NCBI GenBank assembly: GCA_002439585.1
Contig: DJOF01000002.1
Span: 1-39,549 of the forward strand
Source: Bacteroidales bacterium UBA6445
GTDB lineage: Bacteria > Bacteroidota > Bacteroidia > Bacteroidales > UBA932
Direction: 5' to 3'
Length of the DNA stretch: 39,549 nt
Positions 8,109 to 17,234 of the stretch are shown in pieces. How positions within the stretch are numbered: the stretch's first letter is position 1; the number at the start of each line of letters is the position of its first letter. A model generated the notes under the pieces. That model worked only from the letters and a program-made list of their open reading frames with translations. It was not told where the DNA came from and searched no databases. The translations under genes and the position numbers were made by a program.

Positions 8109-10706
8109 ATGAAGTGCAAAAGTATGTTGTTGTGTTCACTGGCCGCTCTGCTGGGTTTGGCGGCGTGTGCTGAGAAAGATGTGCCAGCGGTGGAGGAAGA
8201 GAGTCTGTATCTCTCCACTTCGGATAAAGGCGGAGTCAAAGTGTCGGTCAATGAGGACCAGAAATCTGCTTCTGTGAATTTTGGACCATATACCTCTTAC
8301 GCCATAGTGGATGTCGAAACCGTACTGGAGTGGAATTGCACGGTCGATGAGAATGCAGCCGACTGGTGCGAAGTAGAGCCAGTCGGTGGCGGAGTTCGTA
8401 TCCTTGTGGAATCCAATGATGGTTTTAAGGAGCGTACCGCGACTGTGACAATCTCTGGTGGAGAGAAGGCTAAGGCATACGTGTCAGTCAGTCAGTCAGG
8501 TAAATCCGAAAAGCCTCAGCTCAAACTCGAGTATGAATCCCTTATTTTCCCAGAGGCAGGACAAAGCGTTACATTCACAGTTCTGACCAACACTTCCAAT
8601 TGGGAAGTCTCTGCCCCTGAGGAAGCTTCGTGGCTCAATGTCACCCCGAACTATGAAGCAAACACCGTCACGGTCTCTTCAGATGCCAATGCTACCGGAG
8701 CTGACCGTACAACACAGTTGACTTTCACTTGCCGGCAGGATGATGAGGTGCTTGCTTCAGAGCATCTCCCTGTGGAGCAGTGGGGGCCGTGTCTGGTGTT
8801 CACTGTCAAAGTAGAAGCAGGCGACAAGGTAGCTCTTCCGCTTGCTGGCAAGGATATGGATCTGAAGATAGATTGGGGAGAGGGAGAGGTCTTCGATCCT
8901 TCACACATACAAGGTACGATCGCATCTGTCAGCAAGATGAAAGAGTTTCTTGGCTATACATACAAGAGCGCTGGCGAGTATGACATCACGATTCACGGAC
9001 GTGTTCCCATCATCACGGCCTATCTTGACAATGTTCTGATGGACAGCCAGTATATGAGAAAGATCATAGGCGTAAAGTCTTGGGGCAAGGAGAAGTTCTC
9101 TCTCCTGACTTCTGCATTCTACGGTGCTGGGCTCAAGACGGTAGCCTCTGACACATATCACGCATTGGATCAAGTCTCCGATGTTAAATCCCTCTTTATG
9201 GAGTGCTCAAATCTTGAGTCCGTGCCGGGCGACCTTTTCAGTGAGGTGAAGGCTACAGACTTCAATAGCGTGTTCTTCGGCTGCTCATCGTTGGCGCAGA
9301 TTCCTGACGGCTTGTTTGACAACAACACAGCCGTAACTTCTTTTGTCTCTGTCTTCAAGGGTACCAGCATCAAGACCGTCCCTGAGGGACTGTTCGATAA
9401 GAATACTGAAGTACAGACGTTCGAGAGCGCATTCGCGGACTGTTCGGCACTTGAGAGTGTTCCTGCGGGTCTCTTCAAGAACAACACCAAGGTTATCTCG
9501 TTCAACTCCACATTCTCTGGTTCCGGACTTAAGACGATTCCCGCCAACTTGTTCGCGACCAATACCAGGGTGACGGACTTTAATTCTGTCTTCTATGAAA
9601 GCAGTCTCGAGGAGATCCCTGCAGGGCTCTTTGCTTCCAATGGGGCGGTGGAGACCTTCGAGTCTGCGTTCAACCGCACACTCATTACTCAGATCCCTGC
9701 TGGCCTCTTCGACGGAGCCGTCAACGCAAAGAACTTCATATCCGTCTTCTACAGCTGCGAAAACCTTGCTTCCGTGCCTTCCGGCCTGTTCGATAAGTGC
9801 GTGAAAGCCACGACTTTCAATCAGCTTTTCAACCACTGCGCTGCTCTCAAGGCAGTGCCTGTTGGCCTGTTCGACAACTGCCCTCTTGTTGATGATATCG
9901 CAATGTGCTTCAAGGATACTGGGCTGGCAGAGATCCCTGTGGGCATCCTTGACAAACTCACGAAAGTGACTTCTGTGCAGAGCCTATTTGAGGACTGCGT
10001 GAACATAGTAATGGTGCCTGACAGGTTGTTTGCCAACTGCATTGCAGTGACTGACTTCTCAAATGTGTTCGCTGGATGCTCTGGCATAAAGACTTTGGGT
10101 AGCAGGTTGTTCTCTGCCTCCGCCCAGAATCTGTCGTCGGCCTTCTCTGGCTGTTCATCTCTAGCTGCCATTCCGGAGGATATTTTCAGCGGCCTTACTG
10201 AAGTGATTAATTTCAACAATGTCTTCGAAGATTGTACTTCCATTGTCAGCGTGCCAGCTGGACTCTTTAAGGACAATACTAAAGTGACGAATTTCCAGTA
10301 TGCTTTCAAAGGCTGCGAAAAACTTGTCACGGTAGGTGATCCAGATGATCCGGACGGATGCATATTTAAATATGCACCTGACGCCGAGGATTTCGGATAT
10401 GTGTTCCAGAGCTGCTCTTCGCTTGAGCGGATACCGGCCCACAGTTTCTCCAACAACAAGAAAGTTACATCCTTCCAGTGTACTTTCGATGAGTGCCGCA
10501 GTCTGACAGGAGAGTCGCCGTATGCCGAGGTGGAAGTTGATGTCACCGCCGATGACGGCAGCGTCAGCAAGGTTATTAAGAGGATTCATCTCTATGAACG
10601 CGAGCAATTCCCAGAAGTGTTCACAGAGCCGTACTCTTATTCGTACTGCTTCTTTGGATGCGAGAAACTATCTGATTACAATAATATTCCTTATTCGTGG
10701 AACTGA
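8109..10706 (+). CDS. Surface lipoprotein with BACON domains and BspA-like leucine-rich repeats
   Basis: ATG 8109 is preferred to an upstream TTG because it opens directly on a lipoprotein signal (MKCKSMLLCSLAALLGLAAC, lipid-anchored C20). The acidic stretch that follows resembles the surface-export signal of Bacteroidota lipoproteins. Residues about 30-225 hold two BACON-like beta-sandwich repeats (the second contains TSNWEVSAPEEASWLNVTP and ends LPVEQWG). A small domain with DWGEG follows (about 227-320), then about 16 leucine-rich units of 24-27 residues (about 350-805), each close to F.SVF.GCSSL..VP.GLFDNNT. The end has LTGESPY and HLYERE. Family knowledge: BACON domains often bind carbohydrate or mucin, and BspA-type repeats mediate binding. 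No catalytic motif is seen. It lies 15 bp before its paralogue. Confidence 0.87.
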   Translation: MKCKSMLLCSLAALLGLAACAEKDVPAVEEESLYLSTSDKGGVKVSVNEDQKSASVNFGPYTSYAIVDVETVLEWNCTVDENAADWCEVEPVGGGVRILVESNDGFKERTATVTISGGEKAKAYVSVSQSGKSEKPQLKLEYESLIFPEAGQSVTFTVLTNTSNWEVSAPEEASWLNVTPNYEANTVTVSSDANATGADRTTQLTFTCRQDDEVLASEHLPVEQWGPCLVFTVKVEAGDKVALPLAGKDMDLKIDWGEGEVFDPSHIQGTIASVSKMKEFLGYTYKSAGEYDITIHGRVPIITAYLDNVLMDSQYMRKIIGVKSWGKEKFSLLTSAFYGAGLKTVASDTYHALDQVSDVKSLFMECSNLESVPGDLFSEVKATDFNSVFFGCSSLAQIPDGLFDNNTAVTSFVSVFKGTSIKTVPEGLFDKNTEVQTFESAFADCSALESVPAGLFKNNTKVISFNSTFSGSGLKTIPANLFATNTRVTDFNSVFYESSLEEIPAGLFASNGAVETFESAFNRTLITQIPAGLFDGAVNAKNFISVFYSCENLASVPSGLFDKCVKATTFNQLFNHCAALKAVPVGLFDNCPLVDDIAMCFKDTGLAEIPVGILDKLTKVTSVQSLFEDCVNIVMVPDRLFANCIAVTDFSNVFAGCSGIKTLGSRLFSASAQNLSSAFSGCSSLAAIPEDIFSGLTEVINFNNVFEDCTSIVSVPAGLFKDNTKVTNFQYAFKGCEKLVTVGDPDDPDGCIFKYAPDAEDFGYVFQSCSSLERIPAHSFSNNKKVTSFQCTFDECRSLTGESPYAEVEVDVTADDGSVSKVIKRIHLYEREQFPEVFTEPYSYSYCFFGCEKLSDYNNIPYSWN

Positions 10707-10721
10707 TAATACGGAAATAAG

Positions 10722-12437
10722 ATGAGATTACATATTTCAAAGGCCATACTTGCTATGGCCCTGAGTGTTCTAGCCGTGGCAGGGTGCTCTAAAAACAATG
10801 AGGATGATGTGCTGAGGATATCTTCGGACAGCCCGGCGGTGAAGATAATAGACGGGAGAGTAGCAAATGTAGAGTTGACGTCTGCAGGAGGAGTTGTGCC
10901 GTTCACACTCAGTCGTACCTATGGTTGGGATGTGGCTGTTCTTAGCGATGCGAGCGAGTGGTGTCATACCTACCAAGCCAACGGTAAGCTCAGTCTTGCC
11001 GTTGACGATTTTTCATCCGATGAGGTGGAGAGCCGTACCGCCAAGGTTCATATCCTCGAGGATGGGGTGGCTCGTGTGGTCATCAATCTGACACAGAGTG
11101 CATCTGCCAAGCCTTATGTGAAATTGGTTTCGGATGGCGATCCTTACATATCATATAAGGGCGGAGAACTAAAGGTCAATGTCTCTAGCAACGTTCCGTC
11201 ATACAAAGTTGAATTGCGCGATATGGATTTGAATTGGGCAGGGTTCTCCGTGGACGGCAGCGTAATCACCATCAAGGCCGGCAAGAACATCACCGGTGAG
11301 GATATGCGCGCGACTCTTGTTGTTTCGGCCGTAAGTGGCTCTGAAGCCGCCTCCGCAGAATACGCTTTCAAGCAGGGCAATGGCCGTATGCAGCTTGAGT
11401 ACGTCATACCAGAAGATGGTAAGTATGCTTCACTGCCTGTTTGCGGTGACGATGTGGACTGTACGATCGACTGGGGAGACGGGAGTGATGAGATATCGGT
11501 CAAAGGTAGGGTGTCCAGCTACTCAAGGATTGACCACCAGTATGCCAAGGCAGGTACATATATAGTCTCAATCTCCGGGACGGTGGGCGGTTTTAACTCC
11601 GATGACAGCAAAGTCACCGCTTACTTCAAGGCCATACGTTCGTGGGGAGGCGTGAAGATCAACTCTCTTGAAAAAGCATTCAAGGGGACATCTCTGACGC
11701 AGATTCCTCTTCCAGAGGAGTCAGGCCTTTTTGCTGATGTGGAAAGTGTTTCCGGAGCATTCCAGAATATGACCTCGCTTACAAGCGCACCTGAAGGATT
11801 CTTTGACTCGGCGGTCAAGGTGACCGATGCTTCATATCTGTTCTATAACTGCAAGGCTCTTGTGGATGTGCCGGAAGACTTTTTTACCAGTATGCCTAAA
11901 CTCGAAGACGTGTCCAATATGTTCTATAACTGTCAGGCTCTTACTTCAGTTTCGGAAAACCTGTTTAAGTCCAATACGGCTATATCAAAGGTTTCAGCCC
12001 TCTTCTCTTATTCTGGACTGGAAACAATTCCAGCCGGGTTCTTCAATTTTGGGACGAACATCAAGATGATGATCACTGTCTTCGCCGGTTGCGAGAAACT
12101 CAAAGAGATACCAGCGGGTCTCTTTGACAAGCTCTCAGGTGTGACGAGATTCCAGAGTACGTTTCTAAACTGCACCTCTTTGAACTCCATCCCAACCGCA
12201 TTGTTCGACAACTGCAAGAATATCAACATCACCCAGTATATGTTCATGGGATGTACGGGTCTTACCGGAGAGTCTCCTTATACTTTGGTTGACGGAGTCA
12301 AGGTTCACCTTTACGAGAGGAACGACCATCTTGATGTCTTCACCAAGATTCTTGCAAAGGATGCCAAGGGGACATTCGCGAAGTGTACAGGCTTGAGTGA
12401 TTACGAGAGTATGCCGGATAAGTACAAGGAAGACTGA
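10722..12437 (+). CDS. Shorter paralogous BACON/BspA-like lipoprotein
   Basis: It has a lipoprotein signal (MRLHISKAILAMALSVLAVAGC, lipid-anchored C22) with an acidic NNEDD segment after the cysteine, then two BACON-like regions (about 40-230), a DWGDG-containing domain (about 235-300) and about seven leucine-rich units (about 325-510) of the type LFDNC/MFYNCQALTSV. The C-terminal cap repeats the paralogue's layout: GCTGLTGESPY, HLYERN, then GTFAKCTGLSDY. At 571 residues it has fewer than half as many repeats as the 865-residue neighbour, so the two differ mainly in repeat number. The 15-bp gap to the upstream gene and 38-bp gap to the GH35 gene suggest one operon. A ligand-binding surface role is inferred; no enzyme motif is visible. 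Confidence 0.87.
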   Translation: MRLHISKAILAMALSVLAVAGCSKNNEDDVLRISSDSPAVKIIDGRVANVELTSAGGVVPFTLSRTYGWDVAVLSDASEWCHTYQANGKLSLAVDDFSSDEVESRTAKVHILEDGVARVVINLTQSASAKPYVKLVSDGDPYISYKGGELKVNVSSNVPSYKVELRDMDLNWAGFSVDGSVITIKAGKNITGEDMRATLVVSAVSGSEAASAEYAFKQGNGRMQLEYVIPEDGKYASLPVCGDDVDCTIDWGDGSDEISVKGRVSSYSRIDHQYAKAGTYIVSISGTVGGFNSDDSKVTAYFKAIRSWGGVKINSLEKAFKGTSLTQIPLPEESGLFADVESVSGAFQNMTSLTSAPEGFFDSAVKVTDASYLFYNCKALVDVPEDFFTSMPKLEDVSNMFYNCQALTSVSENLFKSNTAISKVSALFSYSGLETIPAGFFNFGTNIKMMITVFAGCEKLKEIPAGLFDKLSGVTRFQSTFLNCTSLNSIPTALFDNCKNINITQYMFMGCTGLTGESPYTLVDGVKVHLYERNDHLDVFTKILAKDAKGTFAKCTGLSDYESMPDKYKED

Positions 12438-12475
12438 GAATCAGAACAACTTCTAAGCCTTGTGATATAACGAAT

Positions 12476-14962
12476 ATGAGATTCAATATATTATTGGCAG
12501 CTATCACCGCTTTAGCCATACCGCTCCAACTGTGTGATGCCAATGCGAGGGAAATCGAGTCCAGAGAAGTCAAGGCGGACACTTTCGGTAATCCGATTAA
12601 TGTCAACAGTGGTGGTATCCCACATCATAGTTGGGTACGTGGTCAAGATGAGTATGAAGCACGGTCACGGTTCGAGGCCGGGAACGGGACTTTCCTGCTT
12701 AACGGCAAGCCATACATAGTGAAAGCAGCCGAGCTCCACTATCCGCGTATTCCGAGAGAGTATTGGGAACAACGGATACAACTTTGCAAGGCGCTCGGTA
12801 TGAACACCATCTGCCTGTATGTATTCTGGAACTCACACGAGGCGAGGCAGGATCAATTCGATTTCACAGGGCAGAATGACCTGCGCGGATTCGTTGAGTT
12901 GTGCGCCAAGAACGATATGAAGGTCATACTCCGTCCCGGGCCGTATGTCTGCGCTGAGTGGGAGATGGGTGGTCTTCCGTGGTGGCTGCTCAAGAAGAAA
13001 GACATAAGGCTCAGGGAGCGGGATCCGTTCTTCCTTGAACGAGTCGACAAGTTCCAGCGTAAGGTGGCCGAGCAGGTCGGGGATCTGACGATAGCCGATG
13101 GTGGCCCTATAATTATGATCCAAGTCGAGAACGAATACGGTGCTTACGGTACAGACAAGCCCTACGTCTCGGCGATACGGGATATGCTTCGCAAGAATTT
13201 TGGTAATGATGTCACGCTGTTCCAGTGCGACTGGTCCTCGAACTACCTCAATAACGGCCTTGACGATCTGATCTGGACAATGAACTTTGGTACAGGTGCT
13301 GACATAGACCGTCAGTTTGAGTCGCTAAGGCGTACCCGTCCTGGTTCACCGCTTATGTGTTCCGAGTTCTGGAGCGGATGGTTTGACAAATGGGGAGCAA
13401 ACCACGAGACGCGTCCGGCCGCTGACATGATTGCGGGTATCGAGGAAATGCTATCCAAAGGTATATCATTCTCTCTTTATATGACTCACGGTGGTACGAA
13501 CTGGGGACATTGGGCTGGGGCAAACTCTCCGGGATTCGCTCCAGATGTGACATCCTACGACTATGATGCTCCAATTTCGGAATCGGGGCAGACCACTCCT
13601 AAGTACTGGGAACTCCGCAATGCCATGGCCAAATATATGGACGGGGAAAAACAGGCTAAGGTTCCAGCCACCATAAAGCCTATGGAGATAAAAGCGTTTG
13701 AGTTTACCGAGGTAGCCCCGCTCTGGTCGAACCTGCCGGAGGCGAAGATCGACACTGAAATAAGGACAATGGAGGAATATGACCAAGGGTTCGGCTCGAT
13801 ACTCTACAGTACCGTACTTCCGGAACTGGACACTCCGGCTCTGCTGACGATTGATGAGGCGCACGATTACGCTCAGATATTCATTAATGGCGAGTATGTC
13901 GGCAAGCTTGACCGCCGCAACGGTGAAAAAGAGTTGATGATTCAAGCCGTGGAGAAAGGGACTCGCCTTGACATCCTTGTGGAAGCGATGGGACGCATCA
14001 ATTTCGGACGGGCAATAAAAGATTTCAAAGGTATCACCGGCAATGTCACGCTGACTGTCTCCAAGGAAGGTTTCAAATGGGTCTCCGATCTCAAGAATTG
14101 GAAGGTCTATAACATTGAGGATGAATATGATACATATTCCTCGATGAGATTTCAACCAATATCTGGGTTCAAGGAAACCGGTGGGCGTCTGCCTATGGGA
14201 GCGTACAAAGCTACTTTCAACATCAAAGGCAAACCGTCAGACACCTTTTTGAATTTTGAGACTTGGGGCAAAGGACTTGTGTACGTTAACGGCCATCCGA
14301 TGGGAAGAATCTGGGAGATAGGTCCGCAGCAGACCTTGTATATGCCGGGCTGCTGGCTGAAAAAAGGTCAGAACGAAATTATAGTGTTCGATATTATCGG
14401 CCCGCGTGAGGCCAGAACAGAGGGTCTTAAGGAACCACTGCTTGACAATCTTCTCGTAAAGAAACGCCAAACTCACCGTGATCTGGGACAGAGTCTTGAC
14501 CTTTCGGACGAAAAACCTGTGTTCGAAGGAAGTTTCAGTCCTGATAACACTTGGCAGGAAATCAGGTTTGCTCCTGTTCGTGGCCGCTATGTCTGCATAG
14601 AGGCTCTCAACTCATCGGACGGCAACGATGTGGCTGCCGTGGCCGAGATGTATCTGCTTGATGACAAGGGCGAGCGTCTCTCGCGAGAACCGTGGGTGGT
14701 GATGTATGCCGACAGCGAGTGTGTTGATGGTGTGAACCGCTCCGCCGATAAGGCTTTTGATCTTCAGGAATCTACCTTCTGGCAGACTGTTCCCGGTGTG
14801 GCCTTCCCTCACGCTATCGTCATAGACCTCGGTGCTTCTCACAACATCTCAGGTTACCAGTATCTTTCACGTATGGAATCCAATGCCCCAGGATCTATCA
14901 AGGATTTCAGAATATATGTGAAAGACACACCGTTTTCTGTGGTTTCGTCGGACGCAAAGTGA
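12476..14962 (+). CDS. Secreted GH35 beta-galactosidase with C-terminal discoidin-like region
   Basis: This 828-residue protein has a signal peptide (about 1-24). The GH35 barrel occupies about 60-390: AELHYPRIPREYWEQRI, NTICLYVFWNSHE, GPYVCAEWEMGGLPWWL, IQVENEYGAYG with E220 as acid/base, and CSEFWSGWFDKWG with E297 as nucleophile; THGGTNWGHWAG completes the pocket. Beta-rich jelly-roll domains follow (about 430-670), then a discoidin (F5/8 type C)-like part (about 690-828) ending YLSRMESNAPGSIKDFRIYV. Family knowledge: GH35 enzymes release terminal beta-galactose. The nearby GH43 and GH36 enzymes would make this locus a galactose-trimming set. It is the last gene before a region of transposon scars, and the upstream lipoproteins may share its transcript. 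Confidence 0.93.
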   Translation: MRFNILLAAITALAIPLQLCDANAREIESREVKADTFGNPINVNSGGIPHHSWVRGQDEYEARSRFEAGNGTFLLNGKPYIVKAAELHYPRIPREYWEQRIQLCKALGMNTICLYVFWNSHEARQDQFDFTGQNDLRGFVELCAKNDMKVILRPGPYVCAEWEMGGLPWWLLKKKDIRLRERDPFFLERVDKFQRKVAEQVGDLTIADGGPIIMIQVENEYGAYGTDKPYVSAIRDMLRKNFGNDVTLFQCDWSSNYLNNGLDDLIWTMNFGTGADIDRQFESLRRTRPGSPLMCSEFWSGWFDKWGANHETRPAADMIAGIEEMLSKGISFSLYMTHGGTNWGHWAGANSPGFAPDVTSYDYDAPISESGQTTPKYWELRNAMAKYMDGEKQAKVPATIKPMEIKAFEFTEVAPLWSNLPEAKIDTEIRTMEEYDQGFGSILYSTVLPELDTPALLTIDEAHDYAQIFINGEYVGKLDRRNGEKELMIQAVEKGTRLDILVEAMGRINFGRAIKDFKGITGNVTLTVSKEGFKWVSDLKNWKVYNIEDEYDTYSSMRFQPISGFKETGGRLPMGAYKATFNIKGKPSDTFLNFETWGKGLVYVNGHPMGRIWEIGPQQTLYMPGCWLKKGQNEIIVFDIIGPREARTEGLKEPLLDNLLVKKRQTHRDLGQSLDLSDEKPVFEGSFSPDNTWQEIRFAPVRGRYVCIEALNSSDGNDVAAVAEMYLLDDKGERLSREPWVVMYADSECVDGVNRSADKAFDLQESTFWQTVPGVAFPHAIVIDLGASHNISGYQYLSRMESNAPGSIKDFRIYVKDTPFSVVSSDAK

Positions 14963-15140
14963 TTCCTTAGTGTACGAGATATTTTCCCATCCAAATATTC
15001 GCATAGCCCCTCGTATGAGTTGCCTTGCCATTACAACGTCCGTTCCTTGCCCGTGAAGATAGCGCACAACGCTATGCGTGAGGCCTCTCTTTCAGTTTGT
15101 CTTGAACTGCTGAAGGGGAAGAATTTCTGAGTGGCGCATT
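14963..15140. other. Gene-free stretch after the GH35 gene
   Basis: No intact gene is seen. A + frame ending at TGA 15128-15130 reads VKIAHNAMREASLSVCLELL, which could be the tail of a lost gene, but no family was recognised. The IS256-type end begins directly afterwards. Confidence 0.35.
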
Positions 15141-15374
15141 GATAGTGTCCCAAAAAGTGTGTCTGGATAGATAAAAAGAAGAAAGGTCAACAACTTTTAA
15201 GATATTTGTAAAAGACAAACAACAAAATCTTAAAAATTATTGACCATGGAGTTCACAAAGGAACAAATTCTCGAATTAATGTGCAAGCACGCGAAGCGTG
15301 AAAACGGATTGCACGACTTGTTTGAGATAATAAACGGTATGGATATACTATTGCGGTATGGAATATACTATTGA
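15141..15374 (+). mobile_element. 5' remnant of an IS256-type insertion sequence
   Basis: The segment begins with a probable terminal repeat (GATAGTGTCCCAAAAAGTGT), followed by an 80-bp leader and ATG 15246. That frame reads MEFTKEQILELMCKHAKREN then GLHDLFEII, which resembles the N terminus of Bacteroidota IS256-family transposases (FTKEQIxEL, ENGxxDL). It stops after 42 codons at 15374, where a short direct repeat (TATGGATATACTATTG and TATGGAATATACTATTG) marks a rearrangement. The catalytic DDE part is absent, so the element is dead. Confidence 0.65.
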
Positions 15375-15417
15375 AAAATCAATTTGCCAGAAAGACTTTT
15401 CTCAATGAATATGGGGG

Positions 15418-15450
15418 GAATGGCTCGCAATTTGCGGGCCATTCTTTTCA
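15418..15450 (+). terminator. Rho-independent terminator-like hairpin
   Basis: GAATGGCTCGCA (15418-15429) pairs with TGCGGGCCATTC (15433-15444) over 12 positions with one G-T pair, followed by TTTTCATT. It ends the IS-remnant segment just before the choloylglycine hydrolase gene. Which transcript it once served is unknown. Confidence 0.7.
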
Positions 15451-15512
15451 TTAACCTACTGAAGTATACTTGGTTAACACTCTGATATATACATATTTTA
15501 ACCACATGATTT

Positions 15513-16598
15513 ATGAGACGCTTATCGATTCTTACCGCCATAATTCTGGCCGCAGCGGCCTTAATGGCATCATTCCAGTACGGCTATGCCTGCACAGGCA
15601 TCACCCTCAAAGCCAAAGACGGAAGCACCGTAGTGGCGCGTACGATCGAGTGGGCCGTCTCCGACAATGACTGTCGTTGGGTTATCGTACCTCGCGGGCA
15701 CAGATGGAAATCCTTCATCCCGGGTGGAGGAACAGGCAGAAGTTTCACCAATGAATATGGCTACGTGGGTGTCGCGGTGGTTCAGGACGAGCTGATGATG
15801 GAGGGTATGAATGAGAAGGGCCTCTCTGCCGGCCTTTTCTATTTCCCTGACTACGGAAAGTACGAGGAGTATTCAGAAGCGAATTATGAGACTAATATCT
15901 CCGATTTTCAGCTTGTCTCCTACATTCTCGGATGCTGCGCCACTGTCGATGAGGTCAAGGACGAGATCGCAAGGGTGCATATTCATGGATTCGATCCACG
16001 CTCCTCGACTGTGCATTGGAGGTTTGCTGAGCCGTCGGGCCGCCAGATAGTGTTGGAGATCATCGATGGAAAGTGCGTTTTCTATGAGAACCATCTAGGC
16101 GTGCTGACCAACTCTCCATCCTTCGACTGGCAGCTCACCAATCTCAATAACTATGTAAATCTCATGCCTGGTCGCACCCAACCACATACGCTTGGAAATA
16201 TGTCCCTATCATCTTTCGGTGGCGGAAGTGCTATGATTGGTCTGCCAGGGGATTTCACCTCGCCTTCAAGGTTTGTACGCGCGGCCTTCTTTCAAAGCAC
16301 CGCACCACAAAAGCCTGACGCAGAGGGTTCCGTGTTCACGGCCTTTCATATTCTTGGTTCGATGGAGATTCCGATTGGGGCGCAATTCTCGGTTGACGAG
16401 ACGCCGGCTGATATCCCGTCAGCAACCCAATGCACTTGTGTCACCGACATGTCAGGTTTGAAGTTCTATTATCGCTCTATGTATGATGGAGGCATCAGAT
16501 GCATTGATCTTAAAGAAATTGACTTCATGATGATGGACTTGAAGTCCGAGCCGCTTGTTCCGTCAAAGAAAGAATTCGTCTATTATATCAAATCTTAA
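15513..16598 (+). CDS. Choloylglycine hydrolase / penicillin V acylase family Ntn-hydrolase
   Basis: This 361-residue protein has a signal peptide (1-26) whose removal after GYA exposes C27, the N-terminal nucleophile of this family. With an offset of 25, the other active-site positions of bile salt hydrolases are in place: R43 (Arg18), E46 at the Asp21 position, N200 in TNSPSFDWQ (Asn175) and R253 in PSRFVRAAF (Arg228). Family knowledge: these enzymes split amide bonds in conjugated bile acids, penicillin V or N-acyl lactones, and in Bacteroidota they are periplasmic. The RTIEW variant with Glu for Asp makes the substrate less certain than for classical bile salt hydrolases. The gene stands alone between two transposon scars and has the only intact frame from 14963 to 17419. 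Confidence 0.88.
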   Translation: MRRLSILTAIILAAAALMASFQYGYACTGITLKAKDGSTVVARTIEWAVSDNDCRWVIVPRGHRWKSFIPGGGTGRSFTNEYGYVGVAVVQDELMMEGMNEKGLSAGLFYFPDYGKYEEYSEANYETNISDFQLVSYILGCCATVDEVKDEIARVHIHGFDPRSSTVHWRFAEPSGRQIVLEIIDGKCVFYENHLGVLTNSPSFDWQLTNLNNYVNLMPGRTQPHTLGNMSLSSFGGGSAMIGLPGDFTSPSRFVRAAFFQSTAPQKPDAEGSVFTAFHILGSMEIPIGAQFSVDETPADIPSATQCTCVTDMSGLKFYYRSMYDGGIRCIDLKEIDFMMMDLKSEPLVPSKKEFVYYIKS

Positions 16599-16616
16599 CA
16601 TTTGATACCTCAAGTT

Positions 16617-16666
16617 TAGCAAGTGATATATGTGCTCCAATTAGCAGGTGATATATGTGCTCCAAT
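16617..16666. repeat. Two 25-bp tandem repeats
   Basis: The units 16617-16641 and 16642-16666 differ at one base; both contain GTGATATATGTGCTCCAAT. They lie just after the choloylglycine hydrolase gene and before the ISL3-type remnant. Nothing else is seen from 16599 to about 16750. Confidence 0.85.
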
Positions 16667-16803
16667 TAGTAACATACGGGTTTTCAATATTTGATCTCTA
16701 CCGAGACAACCCTCTTATATCTGCCTGCATATTGTGTCTGTGAAAATGACTATCCATACGCCAGATAGCCCATATCGTTGACAAGAGCATACGCAAGAAG
16801 AAA

Positions 16804-17157
16804 ATGCAGGACGAGGAGGCTTCGATAGGAGAGAGGCTAATGCCTCTTGGCTGGTTCAGAGACATATACAACGCAGACGCCACCTTTTATGACACGATAA
16901 TGGGCGACAGTGTGGACAACTTGACTTTGTGGCTAAAAACTTACGCACAATCGCCCCTACGTGAACTACGATCATTTGCCTATGGTGTCCAAATGGATCT
17001 GAAAGCTGTCCAAAACGCCATTACTATGAACATATCAAACGGCATCGTCGAAGGGTATGTAAACAAACTGAAAGCGGTAAAGCGGACTATATATGGGCGC
17101 GCCTCCCTTGCACTCTTGAAGAGGAAAATGGTGTTCAGCGACCTATGCTTCAACTAA
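16804..17157 (+). pseudogene. C-terminal fragment of an ISL3-type transposase
   Basis: The 117-codon frame contains LRELRSFAYGVQMDLKAVQN and ISNGIVEGYVNKLKAVKRTI followed by YGRAS and LLKRK, which is the C-terminal DDE signature of ISL3-family transposases (SNG.VEG.VN.LK..KR..YGRA, including the catalytic glutamate). The N-terminal zinc and helix-turn-helix parts and the earlier catalytic aspartates are missing. Full-length enzymes are near 400-550 residues, so this cannot be active. The frame is open upstream to a stop at 16747-16749 and reads LSIRQIAHIVDKSIRKKK there. The downstream end of the old element probably joins the pckA remnant at about 17230. Confidence 0.75.
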
Positions 17158-17234
17158 ATTGCGGAAGAACCACCTAAATCCGAAAATGACAGTCAAACAA
17201 ATTTTCATGAGATTTGCTGAGTTCCTAAAAACAT

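Noticed and set aside
15002..15130. Tail of an unknown gene after GH35
   Set aside because: The frame has a plausible composition but no start and no recognised family; kept only as a remark.
16804..17157. Active ISL3 transposase
   Set aside because: Only the C-terminal quarter remains; the zinc-binding and first catalytic parts are absent.
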